Below, in pieces: positions 35,343 to 43,841 of a stretch of 64,000 nucleotides of DNA. The stretch comes from Bacillus velezensis (GTDB lineage: Bacteria; Bacillota; Bacilli; Bacillales; Bacillaceae). Below the pieces are notes generated by a model. That model had not been told where the DNA came from and did not search any database. It saw only the letters and a list, made by a program, of their open reading frames with translations. Every line of letters begins with the position of its first letter. The stretch's first letter is position 1. The position numbers and the translations under genes were made by a program. The stretch is taken from assembly GCF_001461825.1 (NCBI RefSeq), contig NZ_LLZC01000012.1:620001-684000 (forward strand), given 5' to 3'.

Positions 35343-36569
35343 TTATTTGTAATGCCCGCCGATTTTTTCAGCCCGGTGAAAGGCTTGGCCGGCCTCTGTC
35401 AGTGAAGCGGCATGGAGGAGCGACGCAGGGCCGTACCGCTCATGAATATCATCCAATACTTTGCCGAGACTGATCTTTTTTTCCTGGGCATCGAACAGGC
35501 TCAGCTGAACATAATCACAAGGCTCCAGCTGGGAAAGGGAGACGCCGGCGCTGCGGACGGGCTCACCGTTCCAATGCTCTTTGAAGAGCTTGACCGCCGA
35601 TTTGAAAATATCCATTCCGAAATTAGTCGGAGACACCAGCTTTCTCTGTCTGTGAAAACCTGAAGGAAATTCAAAATCAGCGCCTCTGATGCTGACCGAA
35701 ACCGTATGGCCGATGTATTGTTTGAAACGGGCGCGGCGGGCCACTTCTTCGCTTAACTCCAGCAGCACGACTTTGATATCCTCAAAGCGGCTGTAGTCTC
35801 TCGGGAGGGTCATGTTATGGCCGATCGCTTTTTGCCGGCTGTGCGTGTTGACGGTGACCGGAGAGGGATCGATGCCGCGGGCTGTCCGCTGAAGCAATTC
35901 GCCGTTAATGCCCCAGCGTTTTTTCAGCAGTTCGGCTGGGTGCCCGGCAAGCCCGCCGATTGTGCTGATGCCCATCCGTCTTAAATGATGCTCCATCCGT
36001 TTTCCGATGCCGAATAATTTTCCGACCGGCAGCGGCCACAGATCCTGCCTGATATTTGACATATCCAATCTGTGGATGCCGGATGCGTTTTTTTTGGCAA
36101 AATGGTCGCAAGCCATTTTCGCGAGCGCCTTATTCGGCCCGATGCCGACACGGGCATAAATTCCGAATTCACGCATAATCGCTTGCTGAATGCTTTTGGC
36201 AATTGTAAAAGGATCACCGAACAGCCGCCTGCTTCCGGTCACGTCGAGAAACTGCTCATCGATGGAGTAGGGTTCTACAAGATCGGTATACCGTTCAAAC
36301 AGTTCGGTAATCATGACGGATACATCAATATACCGCTGCATCCGCGGACGGACAATAACGGCGTCGGGACATTTGGCCTGCGCTTCCCACAGCCGTTCGG
36401 CATTTTTTACGCCGTATCGTTTGGCGAGCGGACAAGCCGCAAGCACGACGCCGCTGCGTCTTTCGGGATCTCCCGAGACAATCACGGGCCGGTTTTTGAG
36501 ATGAGGCGCTTCCGCTTTTTCCACAGACGCATAAAACGATTGCATATCTACAAGAAGAATATCAGCCAT
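35343..36569 (-). CDS. polYB: Y-family DNA polymerase, UmuC/UvrX-like (PolY2/YqjW)
   Basis: 408 residues. Error-prone translesion polymerase. The catalytic acidic residues are in LLVDMQSFYAS near residue 7 and SIDEQFLDVTG near 105. Two helix-hairpin-helix segments follow (LFGIGKRMEHHLRRMGI). The SIDEQFLD wording is closer to the UmuC/UvrX branch than to DinB. I chose the ATG 7 bases after CGGAGG; the open frame continues upstream across the LexA box, which rules out the longer version. A LexA site lies in the leader, so it should be SOS induced. Confidence 0.92.
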   Translation of the reverse strand: MADILLVDMQSFYASVEKAEAPHLKNRPVIVSGDPERRSGVVLAACPLAKRYGVKNAERLWEAQAKCPDAVIVRPRMQRYIDVSVMITELFERYTDLVEPYSIDEQFLDVTGSRRLFGDPFTIAKSIQQAIMREFGIYARVGIGPNKALAKMACDHFAKKNASGIHRLDMSNIRQDLWPLPVGKLFGIGKRMEHHLRRMGISTIGGLAGHPAELLKKRWGINGELLQRTARGIDPSPVTVNTHSRQKAIGHNMTLPRDYSRFEDIKVVLLELSEEVARRARFKQYIGHTVSVSIRGADFEFPSGFHRQRKLVSPTNFGMDIFKSAVKLFKEHWNGEPVRSAGVSLSQLEPCDYVQLSLFDAQEKKISLGKVLDDIHERYGPASLLHAASLTEAGQAFHRAEKIGGHYK

Positions 36570-36583
36570 AAAAAAACCTCCGG

Positions 36584-36595
36584 GAACATTTGTTC
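36584..36595 (-). promoter_or_regulatory. LexA (DinR) box before polYB
   Basis: GAACATTTGTTC matches the Bacillus LexA core GAAC-N4-GTTC perfectly. It lies just downstream of a -10-like TACAAT and upstream of the polYB ribosome site, where a bound repressor would block initiation. Confidence 0.85.
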
Positions 36596-36690
36596 TGTTT
36601 TTCATTGTACCCGAACAATGATCACGTTTATACTGGTAAATCATTCCCCGGCTGGAAGGCATGCTGATTCGTTTGCTTGAAAAGAAATCA

Positions 36691-36719
36691 TTTACAATTG
36701 CAAACAACCCACATATAAT
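36691..36719 (+). promoter_or_regulatory. Sigma-A promoter of yqjY-yqjZ-yqkA
   Basis: TTTACA (36691-36696), 17-base spacer, TATAAT (36714-36719), on the plus strand facing away from polYB. Confidence 0.8.
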
Positions 36720-36784
36720 TTTTTATATTCCAATGAGAAGAGCTGACATTCATTTTGCCGGACGAAAAGGAGAGTCAATCGATA

Positions 36785-37255
36785 ATGGATATTCGAACAA
36801 TTACCTCTGAAGACTATGAAATGGTTACGTCTGTTTTGAATGAATGGTGGGGCGGCAGGCAGATGAAAGACAAACTGCCGCGCTTGTTTTTTGAACATTT
36901 TCAGGACACAAGCTTTATCACGTACGGGCCGGAGGGAATGACCGGTTTTTTAATCGGTTTTCAGTCACAAACAGACCCTGAGACAGCCTACATTCATTTT
37001 TCCGGTGTGCATCCGGATTTCAGAAAAATGCAAATTGGAAAACAGCTCTACGACCGATTTATGGAGACGGTGAAGAAAAGGGGCTGCACAAAAGTCAATT
37101 GCGTGACGGCGCCTGTCAATAAAGTATCAATCGCTTATCATACAAAATTAGGCTTTGAAGTTGAAAAAGGAACCAAAACCGTAAACGGAATCCCTGTTTT
37201 TGCGAATTATGACGGTCCGGGAGAAGACCGGATTCTGTTTGTGAAATATATGTAG
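36785..37255 (+). CDS. yqjY: GNAT acetyltransferase YqjY
   Basis: 156 residues. GNAT fold: the acetyl-CoA pyrophosphate loop is in [16 protein letters not shown] near residue 79, and there is a typical C-terminal YHTKLGFE segment. The acceptor is unknown. The ATG has a long spacing (12 bases) to GGAG; an upstream TTG (36755) would add ten residues without a better site. It starts a three-gene unit (yqjY-yqjZ-yqkA) with gaps of 6 and -4 bases. Confidence 0.85.
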   Translation: MDIRTITSEDYEMVTSVLNEWWGGRQMKDKLPRLFFEHFQDTSFITYGPEGMTGFLIGFQSQTDPETAYIHFSGVHPDFRKMQIGKQLYDRFMETVKKRGCTKVNCVTAPVNKVSIAYHTKLGFEVEKGTKTVNGIPVFANYDGPGEDRILFVKYM

Positions 37256-37261
37256 AGGGGG

Positions 37262-37612
37262 ATGAATATGGGTTTTTTAGCTAACACGCCCAAACCGCCC
37301 TATTATGCGGTCATTTTTTCATCAATAAAGGGAAAATATGATAAGGAATATGAACATACGGCAGAGCGCATGATGAATTTGGCAGGCGGACAGCCGGGAT
37401 TTTTAGGCGCGGAAAGCGTTCGGGAGGAAAACGGCTGCGGCATCACGGTTTCCTACTGGGACAGCCTGGAGGCGATTAAAAGGTGGAAAGATCATACGGA
37501 CCACCAGGCGGCAAAACAAAAAGGAAAAAGCGCCTGGTATGAAGCGTACGCGGTCCGCATTACGAAGACGGAGTCACAGCGGATGTTTGCGTCAAAAGGG
37601 GCGGAAGATTGA
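37262..37612 (+). CDS. yqjZ: Antibiotic biosynthesis monooxygenase-type small protein YqjZ
   Basis: 116 residues, one ABM-type ferredoxin-like fold: the segment GQPGFLGAES and the helix SYWDSLEAIKRWKDHTDH are typical. Such domains are often homodimeric oxygenases or heme-binding proteins; the substrate is unknown and there is no evidence linking it to the polyketide. GAGGGGG precedes the start (two ATGs six bases apart; the first is used). The stop overlaps the start of yqkA. Confidence 0.82.
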   Translation: MNMGFLANTPKPPYYAVIFSSIKGKYDKEYEHTAERMMNLAGGQPGFLGAESVREENGCGITVSYWDSLEAIKRWKDHTDHQAAKQKGKSAWYEAYAVRITKTESQRMFASKGAED

Positions 37613-38577
37613 TTACATTTTTACAGCATACACAAGAACAGACCGCGCGGGAAATTGCGGCGGTTCAGCGCTGCTCTTATCAAAAAGAAGCCGAGCTGAT
37701 CGGTTTTTTCGGCATTCCCGCCCTGCATGAAACACCCGATGATATACAGCGGTCACGGGAGACGTTTGCCGGTTTCAAGGAAAAAGATCAGCTTGCAGGC
37801 GTCATTTCGTATGAAAAAAGGGGATATGACCTTGTCATATGCAGGCTGACGGTGCATCCGTCCGGCTTTCGGAAAGGGATCGGACGGGCGCTTCTTCAAT
37901 TTGTGATAGACGAGAACCGGGACGCCCAAAAAATAGAGGCGGCTACCGCCAGCCAAAACGTTCCGGCAGTCTCTCTCTATTTAAAAACCGGGTTCACGGA
38001 AGCCGGACAGATTGAGACGCCGGAAGGGCTGACCCTCTCGTTTTTTCATCTTTATCCGAAGAGGAAAGCGGAAGTTGTTCCGTACAAGCCGGAATGGAAA
38101 GAAATGTTTGAAAGAGAGAAGGCGGACTTGATCCGAATCTTCGGTCCAGCACTTCATTCTGTCAGCCACATCGGCAGCACCTCCATCCCGCAGATGGCCG
38201 CCAAACCCGTCATCGATATACTGGCGGAGGTCAAAGATATTTTGGATGCCGACCGATTCAGTCCGCAGCTGGAAGCGCTCGGCTATGAGGCGAAAGGGGA
38301 AAACGGGATAGAGGGCCGGCGTTTCTTTCAAAAAGGCGGCAACAAGCGCACACACCACGTTCACATATACGAAACAGGCCATCCGGACGTGAAGCGTCAT
38401 CTGCTGTTCCGGGATTACCTCACTGCAAAGCCTGAAAAAGCGGCTCAATACATGGAACTGAAACGGCACCTCGCTGAGACACACCCATACGATATGGCAA
38501 AGTATAGTGAAGGGAAAAATGACTGGATCAAGGCGGCTGAACAAGAGGCAAAGGTCTGGGAGAGCGGGCTGCTGTAA
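37609..38577 (+). CDS. yqkA: YqkA: N-terminal GNAT acetyltransferase fused to a GrpB (UPF0157) domain
   Basis: 322 residues, TTG start overlapping the yqjZ stop (TTGA), so probably translationally coupled. Residues 1-150 form a GNAT domain (LTVHPSGFRKGIGRALL near 83). Residues about 155-320 are a GrpB domain of the nucleotidyltransferase fold (YKPEWKEMFE, HIGSTSIPQMAAKPVIDI). The fusion is ancestral in Bacillus (YqkA has both parts). GrpB domains are linked to CoA-related biosynthesis in some bacteria, but no function is established for this protein. Confidence 0.85.
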   Translation: MITFLQHTQEQTAREIAAVQRCSYQKEAELIGFFGIPALHETPDDIQRSRETFAGFKEKDQLAGVISYEKRGYDLVICRLTVHPSGFRKGIGRALLQFVIDENRDAQKIEAATASQNVPAVSLYLKTGFTEAGQIETPEGLTLSFFHLYPKRKAEVVPYKPEWKEMFEREKADLIRIFGPALHSVSHIGSTSIPQMAAKPVIDILAEVKDILDADRFSPQLEALGYEAKGENGIEGRRFFQKGGNKRTHHVHIYETGHPDVKRHLLFRDYLTAKPEKAAQYMELKRHLAETHPYDMAKYSEGKNDWIKAAEQEAKVWESGLL

Positions 38578-38648
38578 AGAAAGCAGAAACAATGCATACA
38601 GCGGCTCGGTATGCTACAATGGCGAAAATGAAAAACGGAGGATCATCT

Positions 38649-39011
38649 ATGCAAATACATGTGACGGATGCGGCGAAACACACACTTCAGCAGGCGATGG
38701 ACGCCAACCCGGGGAAAAAAGCGCAGCTCCGCTATGACGCAGAAGGCTGCGGGTGCGCGGTGAGCGGCGTGCCGACCATCTGGCTGGCGGACGAATTAAC
38801 GGGACAATGCGAAGCTATTGAAACCAACGGACTTCCGCTTTACATCCAGACCTCACAAAAAGTGTTTTTTGACGAGGAAATGACAATCGATTACAATGAA
38901 AAGGCAAAAACGCTCGTCTTAAAAAGCCCGGCAGAGATGCTGAGCCCGAGAATGAGCATATTAGTAAAGCAGGGAGAAACGGAAAGTGAATCAAAAGCTG
39001 AAAGCCATTAA
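38649..39011 (+). CDS. yqkB: HesB/IscA-like iron-sulfur domain protein YqkB
   Basis: 120 residues. It has the HesB-like core with a compact cysteine motif EGCGCAVSG near residue 36 rather than the usual three separated cysteines, so it may bind iron or Fe-S but is not a typical A-type carrier. I chose the ATG preceded by CGGAGG; an upstream in-frame start would lack a ribosome site. The last 26 bases overlap the yqkC start. Confidence 0.85.
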   Translation: MQIHVTDAAKHTLQQAMDANPGKKAQLRYDAEGCGCAVSGVPTIWLADELTGQCEAIETNGLPLYIQTSQKVFFDEEMTIDYNEKAKTLVLKSPAEMLSPRMSILVKQGETESESKAESH

Positions 39012-39225
39012 ACAGACGGCACAGCATAAAACGTGGGTATCCTTTTTGAACAACAACCATCCGTACAGTCTGCTGCACTGGTCCATCGGAGGCGCTGAAT
39101 CCGTTCAGAAGGATGTCTGGCTGCTTCAGGATGAGATGACCTTCAAAGCGCAGGAGTTTACGACAATCGACCTCGCCATTGACTGGATCGGAGAAAATAT
39201 GGACGGGATTACCGACGTTTTATGA
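38986..39225 (+). CDS. yqkC: Conserved small protein YqkC
   Basis: 79 residues, GTG start 26 bases inside yqkB and preceded by GGGAG, which suggests coupled translation. Tryptophan-rich and soluble ([18 protein letters not shown]). It matches YqkC by position and is of unknown function. It is followed by a good terminator. Confidence 0.8.
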   Translation: MNQKLKAIKQTAQHKTWVSFLNNNHPYSLLHWSIGGAESVQKDVWLLQDEMTFKAQEFTTIDLAIDWIGENMDGITDVL

Positions 39226-39230
39226 CGGGA

Positions 39231-39266
39231 AAGCGAAAGAACCAGCATACGTTCTTTCGCTTTTTT
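39231..39266 (+). terminator. Terminator of yqkB-yqkC
   Basis: 12-bp stem AAGCGAAAGAAC / GTTCTTTCGCTT with 8-base loop, followed by a T run; it also overlaps the last codons of the convergent yqkD. Confidence 0.85.
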
Positions 39267-40179
39267 ACGTTTGCGTCATGGTATCTAAAAAGGTTTGAAC
39301 GGCTTTGCGGTAGCTCTCCGGATTTTTGGTGTACGACATGGCATGCCCGCCCGATTCGGCCAGATAGAGCATCTTAGGGCCGCGTTTTCTGCGGTGCAGC
39401 AATTCGGAAGAAGCGGGAGGTATATAATCATCTTCCTTACTGTGAATAAACAGCACGGGCTGCCGGATGCGGCTGATAACCGATAGAGGAGATACATCAC
39501 GGATACGGTATCCTTCTCTCATCCGCAAAAAGAAATCAGCCAAAGGCAGAAGCGGCCACGGAGGCAGCCGGAACTCCCGCTTCAGCCTGTAGGCGAGCTG
39601 ATCGCGAAAGCTTGCGAACGGACAGTCCGCAATATAAAAATCAGCGCCGTTTTCATCCTGATGCCCGCCCGCGTATAATAAGGCCGTCACCGCTCCCATC
39701 GATTCCCCGTGGATGCCGATTTGACCGCCGTCTCCGGTTTTGTGTCTCACCCAATTCACGGCTTCTTCCAAATCATCTTTTTCAAAATAGCCGTAGCTCG
39801 TCGTTCTGCCGCCGCTTTTTCCGTGCCCGCGGTGGTCATATACGAGCACATTCCAGCCTAAATCTAAAAATAAATCCATGTATTTCAATGAATTGAACGA
39901 ATTTACGGTAACGCCGTGACAAATAATCATGGTGTTTGCCGTATGATGCGGGGCGACGTAAAAGCCTTTGATCTCATACCCGTGGCGTGACAGGATGACG
40001 GCCTCTTCTTTTTCCATGGCCTGAAAGGAATCAAATCTATCATGCCCGTCCGCCGTTTCTTTTTTCATGATATCTTCATCCGTCTTTTTCTTCATAAACA
40101 TAATCAGATTCGTAAAAGCGAATCCGGCAGCCAAAAAGACTGCGCAAGCCGAACCGAACACCGCCAGCCATTTTTTCAC
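39265..40179 (-). CDS. yqkD: Membrane-anchored alpha/beta hydrolase YqkD
   Basis: 304 residues. One N-terminal transmembrane helix (WLAVFGSACAVFLAAG) would hold a catalytic domain outside the cell. The nucleophile elbow is GESMGAV near residue 171, and the His is in SGGHAMSYT near the C-terminus, with the acidic residue in HSKEDDYIPP. I chose the GTG start because AAGGAGG is 8 bases upstream; the longer ATG-like start at 40278 has no support and would put the TM helix in the middle. Substrate unknown. Confidence 0.85.
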   Translation of the reverse strand: MKKWLAVFGSACAVFLAAGFAFTNLIMFMKKKTDEDIMKKETADGHDRFDSFQAMEKEEAVILSRHGYEIKGFYVAPHHTANTMIICHGVTVNSFNSLKYMDLFLDLGWNVLVYDHRGHGKSGGRTTSYGYFEKDDLEEAVNWVRHKTGDGGQIGIHGESMGAVTALLYAGGHQDENGADFYIADCPFASFRDQLAYRLKREFRLPPWPLLPLADFFLRMREGYRIRDVSPLSVISRIRQPVLFIHSKEDDYIPPASSELLHRRKRGPKMLYLAESGGHAMSYTKNPESYRKAVQTFLDTMTQT

Positions 40180-40298
40180 ACAGGCACCCTCCTTTAATAT
40201 AAAAAATCCTTCCTCCGGCTTTTTGGGACCGTGAACGTTGCCGGCCTCCGGCGCTCCGTGGTACACTTGCTTCACCATATTCAGATACGGGGGGCGTA

Positions 40299-40526
40299 AT
40301 GATGAAAAAGCAGCTGCCTAAAGAAAAACACAGCTTAAAAGACGATCTGGAGGAAGATCTGAAGGCCAGGCTTTTGCAAATGAAAAGTGAGCTGAAGGAA
40401 GAAGACGAGAAAAAGCAGGCGCAGCAAAAGGCGGAACAAATCAGAAAACGAAAAGAAAAAGAAAAACATAAAAGCTTTGAAGAGCTGCTGAATGAAAGCA
40501 GTCTCGATTGGCACAAATATAAATAA
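40299..40526 (+). CDS. yqkE: Highly charged small protein YqkE (DUF3886-like)
   Basis: 75 residues, nearly all helix-forming charged residues (KSELKEEDEKKQAQQKAE), no cysteines or membrane segment, so probably a coiled coil. It has a GGGGGCG ribosome site before two adjacent ATGs. It is divergent from yqkD and convergent with yqkF. Function unknown. Confidence 0.8.
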   Translation: MMKKQLPKEKHSLKDDLEEDLKARLLQMKSELKEEDEKKQAQQKAEQIRKRKEKEKHKSFEELLNESSLDWHKYK

Positions 40527-40555
40527 ACCGGCATCTGAAAAGGTGCCGGTTTTAT
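40525..40555. terminator. Bidirectional terminator of yqkE and yqkF
   Basis: A stem of about 13 bp with loop GAAA (AAACCGGCATCT / AGGTGCCGGTTT), followed by TTTATT on the plus strand and by ATTTA on the minus strand. It lies between two convergent genes. Confidence 0.8.
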
Positions 40556-40558
40556 TGT

Positions 40559-41479
40559 TTAAGAACGATGGGCTTCGTATACGTCCCGTTTTGTATGATA
40601 TTGCAGGGCTTTGATTTCATGGCTGCTTAAACGCCGGGCCTCTGCAGCCGAACAGTTTTCTCTCAGCTGCTCAAGTGAGCTGGCTCCGGTGATGACAGAA
40701 GCGACGGCCGGCTGTGACAGCAAGTATTGAAGAGAAAGCTCCGTCATGCTCAAGTCAGGTGCGGCAGCGCTGATCGCTTTTTTGGTTTCTGCCAGTTCTG
40801 CAAAAGAATATGTTAAATAGCCGTTCTCTTTTACGCTTGCGGCCGCTTGATCAAGCGGTTTTTCCGTAAGAAGCCCTTTAGCGACAGGCCCTCTTGCGAC
40901 TACGCTGATTCCGTTCTCCTCTAAAAGGGGAAGCCACTCCTCGGGACGCCGGTCCAGCAGGCTGTATTGCATCATAATGCTGGTGATATTTGATTTTTTC
41001 ACATATTCTTTAATAACATTCGGACGAATCGAGGAAATGCCGTAATACCGGATGACACCTTCCTGTTTTAAGTCCTCAAAAGCTTCGATCGTTTCGTCAA
41101 TATGGTCTTCCATCGTGCCGCCATGCAGCTGATAAAGGTCGATATAGTCCGTTTTCAGCCGGCGCAGGCTGTTTTTGACCGCTTCTTTTATGTATCCTTT
41201 GGAAGCGTCCCAATGCCAGCCGTCTTTATCATCATTCCAGCGGTTTCCGGCTTTCGTGGCTAAAATGATGTCGTGCCTGCGGTTTTTGACGGCCTCCCCG
41301 ACAATTTCCTCATTTCTGCCGAAATCATAAAGATCAGCGGTATCTAAATAATTGATTCCAAGCTCGATCGCTTCATCCAAAATAGACAGCGCTTTAGCTT
41401 TATCCGTACCCAGCGACATACAGCCGAGCCCGATTTCGCTTATTTCTAAATCAGAATGTCCCAGTGTGCGTTTTCTCAT
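40559..41479 (-). CDS. yqkF: Aldo/keto reductase YqkF
   Basis: 306 residues, TIM-barrel NADPH oxidoreductase. The catalytic Tyr is in LDTADLYDFGRNE near residue 50, Lys in ILATKAG and His in YQLHGG. It has about the normal length for the family and AGGAG upstream of its start. Substrate unknown. It is separated from mciZ by about 60 bases and read in the same direction. Confidence 0.9.
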   Translation of the reverse strand: MRKRTLGHSDLEISEIGLGCMSLGTDKAKALSILDEAIELGINYLDTADLYDFGRNEEIVGEAVKNRRHDIILATKAGNRWNDDKDGWHWDASKGYIKEAVKNSLRRLKTDYIDLYQLHGGTMEDHIDETIEAFEDLKQEGVIRYYGISSIRPNVIKEYVKKSNITSIMMQYSLLDRRPEEWLPLLEENGISVVARGPVAKGLLTEKPLDQAAASVKENGYLTYSFAELAETKKAISAAAPDLSMTELSLQYLLSQPAVASVITGASSLEQLRENCSAAEARRLSSHEIKALQYHTKRDVYEAHRS

Positions 41480-41541
41480 CGTTTCGCTCCTTTTTATAGT
41501 CTTTTATTGACCGTAATATAAAGGCGCGAAGTTTTCAACTG

Positions 41542-41664
41542 TTAAGGCCCGGTGATCCAATCTCCGACATAGCGGAATGTCCGTCCGTATTCTTTCAGTT
41601 TAGCCCGCACTTCCCACGCCTTTCCGACCAATACGATACTCTTATCCTTCCGGTACACCTTCAA
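41542..41664 (-). CDS. mciZ: MciZ, 40-residue mother-cell inhibitor of FtsZ
   Basis: Forty codons from a TTG start, with GGAGGT 9 bases upstream. The peptide reads MKVYRKDKSIVLVGKAWEV and then RAKLKEYGRTFRYVGDWITGP, close to B. subtilis MciZ, which binds the C-terminal part of FtsZ and blocks Z-ring assembly in the mother cell. The gene lies between yqkF and nudF as in B. subtilis. In B. subtilis it is sigma-E dependent; here the upstream -10-like CATACATG is weak support. It is easily missed because of its length and start codon. Confidence 0.92.
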   Translation of the reverse strand: MKVYRKDKSIVLVGKAWEVRAKLKEYGRTFRYVGDWITGP

Positions 41665-41742
41665 TCGAAAAGCACCTCCCTCTCATGCATGTATGATAAA
41701 ATATATGAGGCATAATAGAGAGACAGAACGGGAGATGACATG

Positions 41743-42297
41743 ATGAAACATTTAGAAGAAAAAACACTTGCGAAAAAAAAGCTGTATGACGGGAAAGTCA
41801 TAGATCTTTACTTAGAGGATGTAGAGCTCCCGAACGGAAAAACAAGCAAGCGGGAAATCGTCAAACATCCGGGAGCGGTGGCCGTACTTGCGGTGACCGA
41901 GGAAGGAAAAATCATTTTGGTGAACCAGTTCAGGAAGCCGCTGGAACGGACAATCGTTGAAATTCCGGCCGGGAAGCTTGAAAAGGGAGAAGAGCCGGAA
42001 CATACGGCGTTAAGAGAGCTCGAGGAAGAAACGGGATATACGGCGGAAACCTTGACGAAAATCACCGCTTTTTATACATCACCCGGGTTTGCTGATGAAA
42101 TCGTGCATCTCTTTCTTGCGGAAGGGCTTTCGCCGCTGGAAGAAAAACGAGAGCTGGATGAGGATGAATTTGTCGAAGTCATGCAGGTCACGCTTGAAGA
42201 GGCCGTGAAGCTGATTGAATCCCGCAGGGTGTATGACGCAAAAACGGCGTACGCGATTCAGTATCTCCAGCTGAAAGAAGCGCTGAAGGAAAAATGA
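41743..42297 (+). CDS. nudF: ADP-ribose pyrophosphatase NudF (YqkG)
   Basis: 184 residues. Nudix hydrolase: the box runs from GKLEKGEE to RELEEETGY with all catalytic glutamates, near residues 77-99. It cleaves ADP-ribose and related nucleotide sugars. Start chosen at the second of two adjacent ATGs. Transcribed divergently from mciZ, and its stop overlaps the start of yqxK, so the two form an operon. Confidence 0.92.
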   Translation: MKHLEEKTLAKKKLYDGKVIDLYLEDVELPNGKTSKREIVKHPGAVAVLAVTEEGKIILVNQFRKPLERTIVEIPAGKLEKGEEPEHTALRELEEETGYTAETLTKITAFYTSPGFADEIVHLFLAEGLSPLEEKRELDEDEFVEVMQVTLEEAVKLIESRRVYDAKTAYAIQYLQLKEALKEK

Positions 42298-43445
42298 TGA
42301 AAACCATCTATGCGGATCTGCATATTCATATCGGCCGCACCCATACGGGAAAACCGGTCAAAATCACCGGGGCCAAAACGTTGACGCTGCACCGGATTTT
42401 AGAAGAAGCCAGTGAGGGGAAGGGAATTGAACTATTGGGCATCATCGACTGCCATTCCCCGGAAGTCATAGAAGAAATCGAGCGCGGAATTGATGAAGGC
42501 AGATACCGTGAGCTGAAAGAAGGCGGCATCCGGTATCGGAATACGACGCTTCTATTGGGCAGTGAGCTTGAAATCTATGATCACACATGCCGCGGGCCGA
42601 TTCACGTTCTCGTCTTTATGCCGTCTCTTGCCGAAATGAAGATGTTTTCTGAGTGGCTCGCAAAAAGGCTTAAAAATATCCATCTCAGTTCCCAGCGCAT
42701 TTATGAAACCGGTTTGAATCTTCAGAGGAAAACAAAGGAATTGGGCGGGCTGTTTATTCCCGCCCATATGTTCACCCCGCATAAAAGCCTGTACGGAAAA
42801 GGGGTCAGATCTTCTTTGACAGAAGTTTTTGATGCGGCGGAACTCGGGTTAAGCTGCGACACCGACATGGCTTCGCGGGTAACGGAACTTGATCCGTATA
42901 CATTTTTAACAAATTCTGATGCGCATTCCTTAGGGAAAATCGGCAGAGAATATAATGAAATGCTTCTTAAAGAGGCGAATTTCACGGAATTTTCGCTGGC
43001 TTTAAAAGGGAAGGACGGAAGAAAAATCACGGCGAATTACGGGCTGAACCCGAAGCTCGGGAAGTATTACCGGACGGCTTGCGACCGCTGCGGCAGCCCG
43101 GTTGAAAAAGGAGCTTCCGCATGTCCGGAGTGCGGGGGGAAAACAATGACAAAAGGGGTCAGTGAACGGCTGGAGGAACTGAGCGGCCCGAAAAAAAGCC
43201 GCGTGCCGCGGCCGCCGTATATTCATCAAACCCCGCTGCAGTTCATTCCCGGGGTCGGGCCGAAAACGTTAGAAAAACTGAAACGGGCCTTCGGGACGGA
43301 GATGGCGATTCTTCATCAGGCGCAAGAAGAGGAATTGGCGCGTGTCGTCCAGCCTAAAATAGCGGCTGTCATTCATAAAGCGCGCACCGGGCAACTTGTC
43401 CTTGAGGCCGGGGGCGGAGGGACGTACGGCCGAATCAAGCCGTAA
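42294..43445 (+). CDS. yqxK: PHP-domain protein YqxK, endonuclease Q-like
   Basis: 383 residues. N-terminal PHP phosphoesterase domain (ADLHIHIG near residue 7, IDCHSPE, SDAHSLG), then a zinc ribbon (CDRCGS and CPECGG near residues 263-281), then a helix-hairpin-helix (FIPGVGPKTLEKLK) that binds DNA. This order is that of endonuclease Q, which cuts 5' of deaminated or AP sites in archaea and some Bacillus. B. subtilis YqxK has often been labelled helicase-like, which this architecture does not support. Its start overlaps the nudF stop. The activity is inferred from family architecture. Confidence 0.8.
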   Translation: MMKTIYADLHIHIGRTHTGKPVKITGAKTLTLHRILEEASEGKGIELLGIIDCHSPEVIEEIERGIDEGRYRELKEGGIRYRNTTLLLGSELEIYDHTCRGPIHVLVFMPSLAEMKMFSEWLAKRLKNIHLSSQRIYETGLNLQRKTKELGGLFIPAHMFTPHKSLYGKGVRSSLTEVFDAAELGLSCDTDMASRVTELDPYTFLTNSDAHSLGKIGREYNEMLLKEANFTEFSLALKGKDGRKITANYGLNPKLGKYYRTACDRCGSPVEKGASACPECGGKTMTKGVSERLEELSGPKKSRVPRPPYIHQTPLQFIPGVGPKTLEKLKRAFGTEMAILHQAQEEELARVVQPKIAAVIHKARTGQLVLEAGGGGTYGRIKP

Positions 43446-43457
43446 AAAAGCCGGTTT

Positions 43458-43811
43458 TTAGCGGAGCTCCTCCTGCACCTTCTTTTTCGTGCGGACAAAC
43501 GCAATCAATTCGATGATTTCATCCTGATTCAGCGGCTGTCCGTCAACGGTCAGTGTGCCGCGGCCTTGTGCGGCGTTTGTTAATTCGATGGTCTGGGTAA
43601 ACGGCTCCGCTTTTTTTTCAGTGCGCCCCAGTAAATCGTCGCACGTCGTGTCAAACAGATCGGCAAGCGTGCCCAGCGCCTCGAATGACGGACGCCGGTA
43701 TCCTGATTCATACCCGGCGTACGTGCTTTTGGCGATGCCGAGACGGTCAGCCGTATATTGAAGAGACCAATTTTTCTTTTTTCTCAGTTCAGTTAAACGA
43801 TCTAAATTCAT
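43458..43811 (-). CDS. ansR: Transcriptional repressor AnsR
   Basis: 117 residues. N-terminal Xre-type helix-turn-helix (LGIAKSTYAGYESGYRRPS near residues 23-45) and a C-terminal part for effector binding. In B. subtilis it represses ansAB until aspartate or asparagine is available. The ATG at 43811 is favoured by comparison with that family; TTG at 43817 is nearer to AAGGAG. It is divergent from ansA and shares the intergenic region with it, and a palindrome lies over its own promoter. Confidence 0.88.
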   Translation of the reverse strand: MNLDRLTELRKKKNWSLQYTADRLGIAKSTYAGYESGYRRPSFEALGTLADLFDTTCDDLLGRTEKKAEPFTQTIELTNAAQGRGTLTVDGQPLNQDEIIELIAFVRTKKKVQEELR

Positions 43812-43841
43812 ATTCAAAACCGCTCCTTTTCACTTGAGCAA

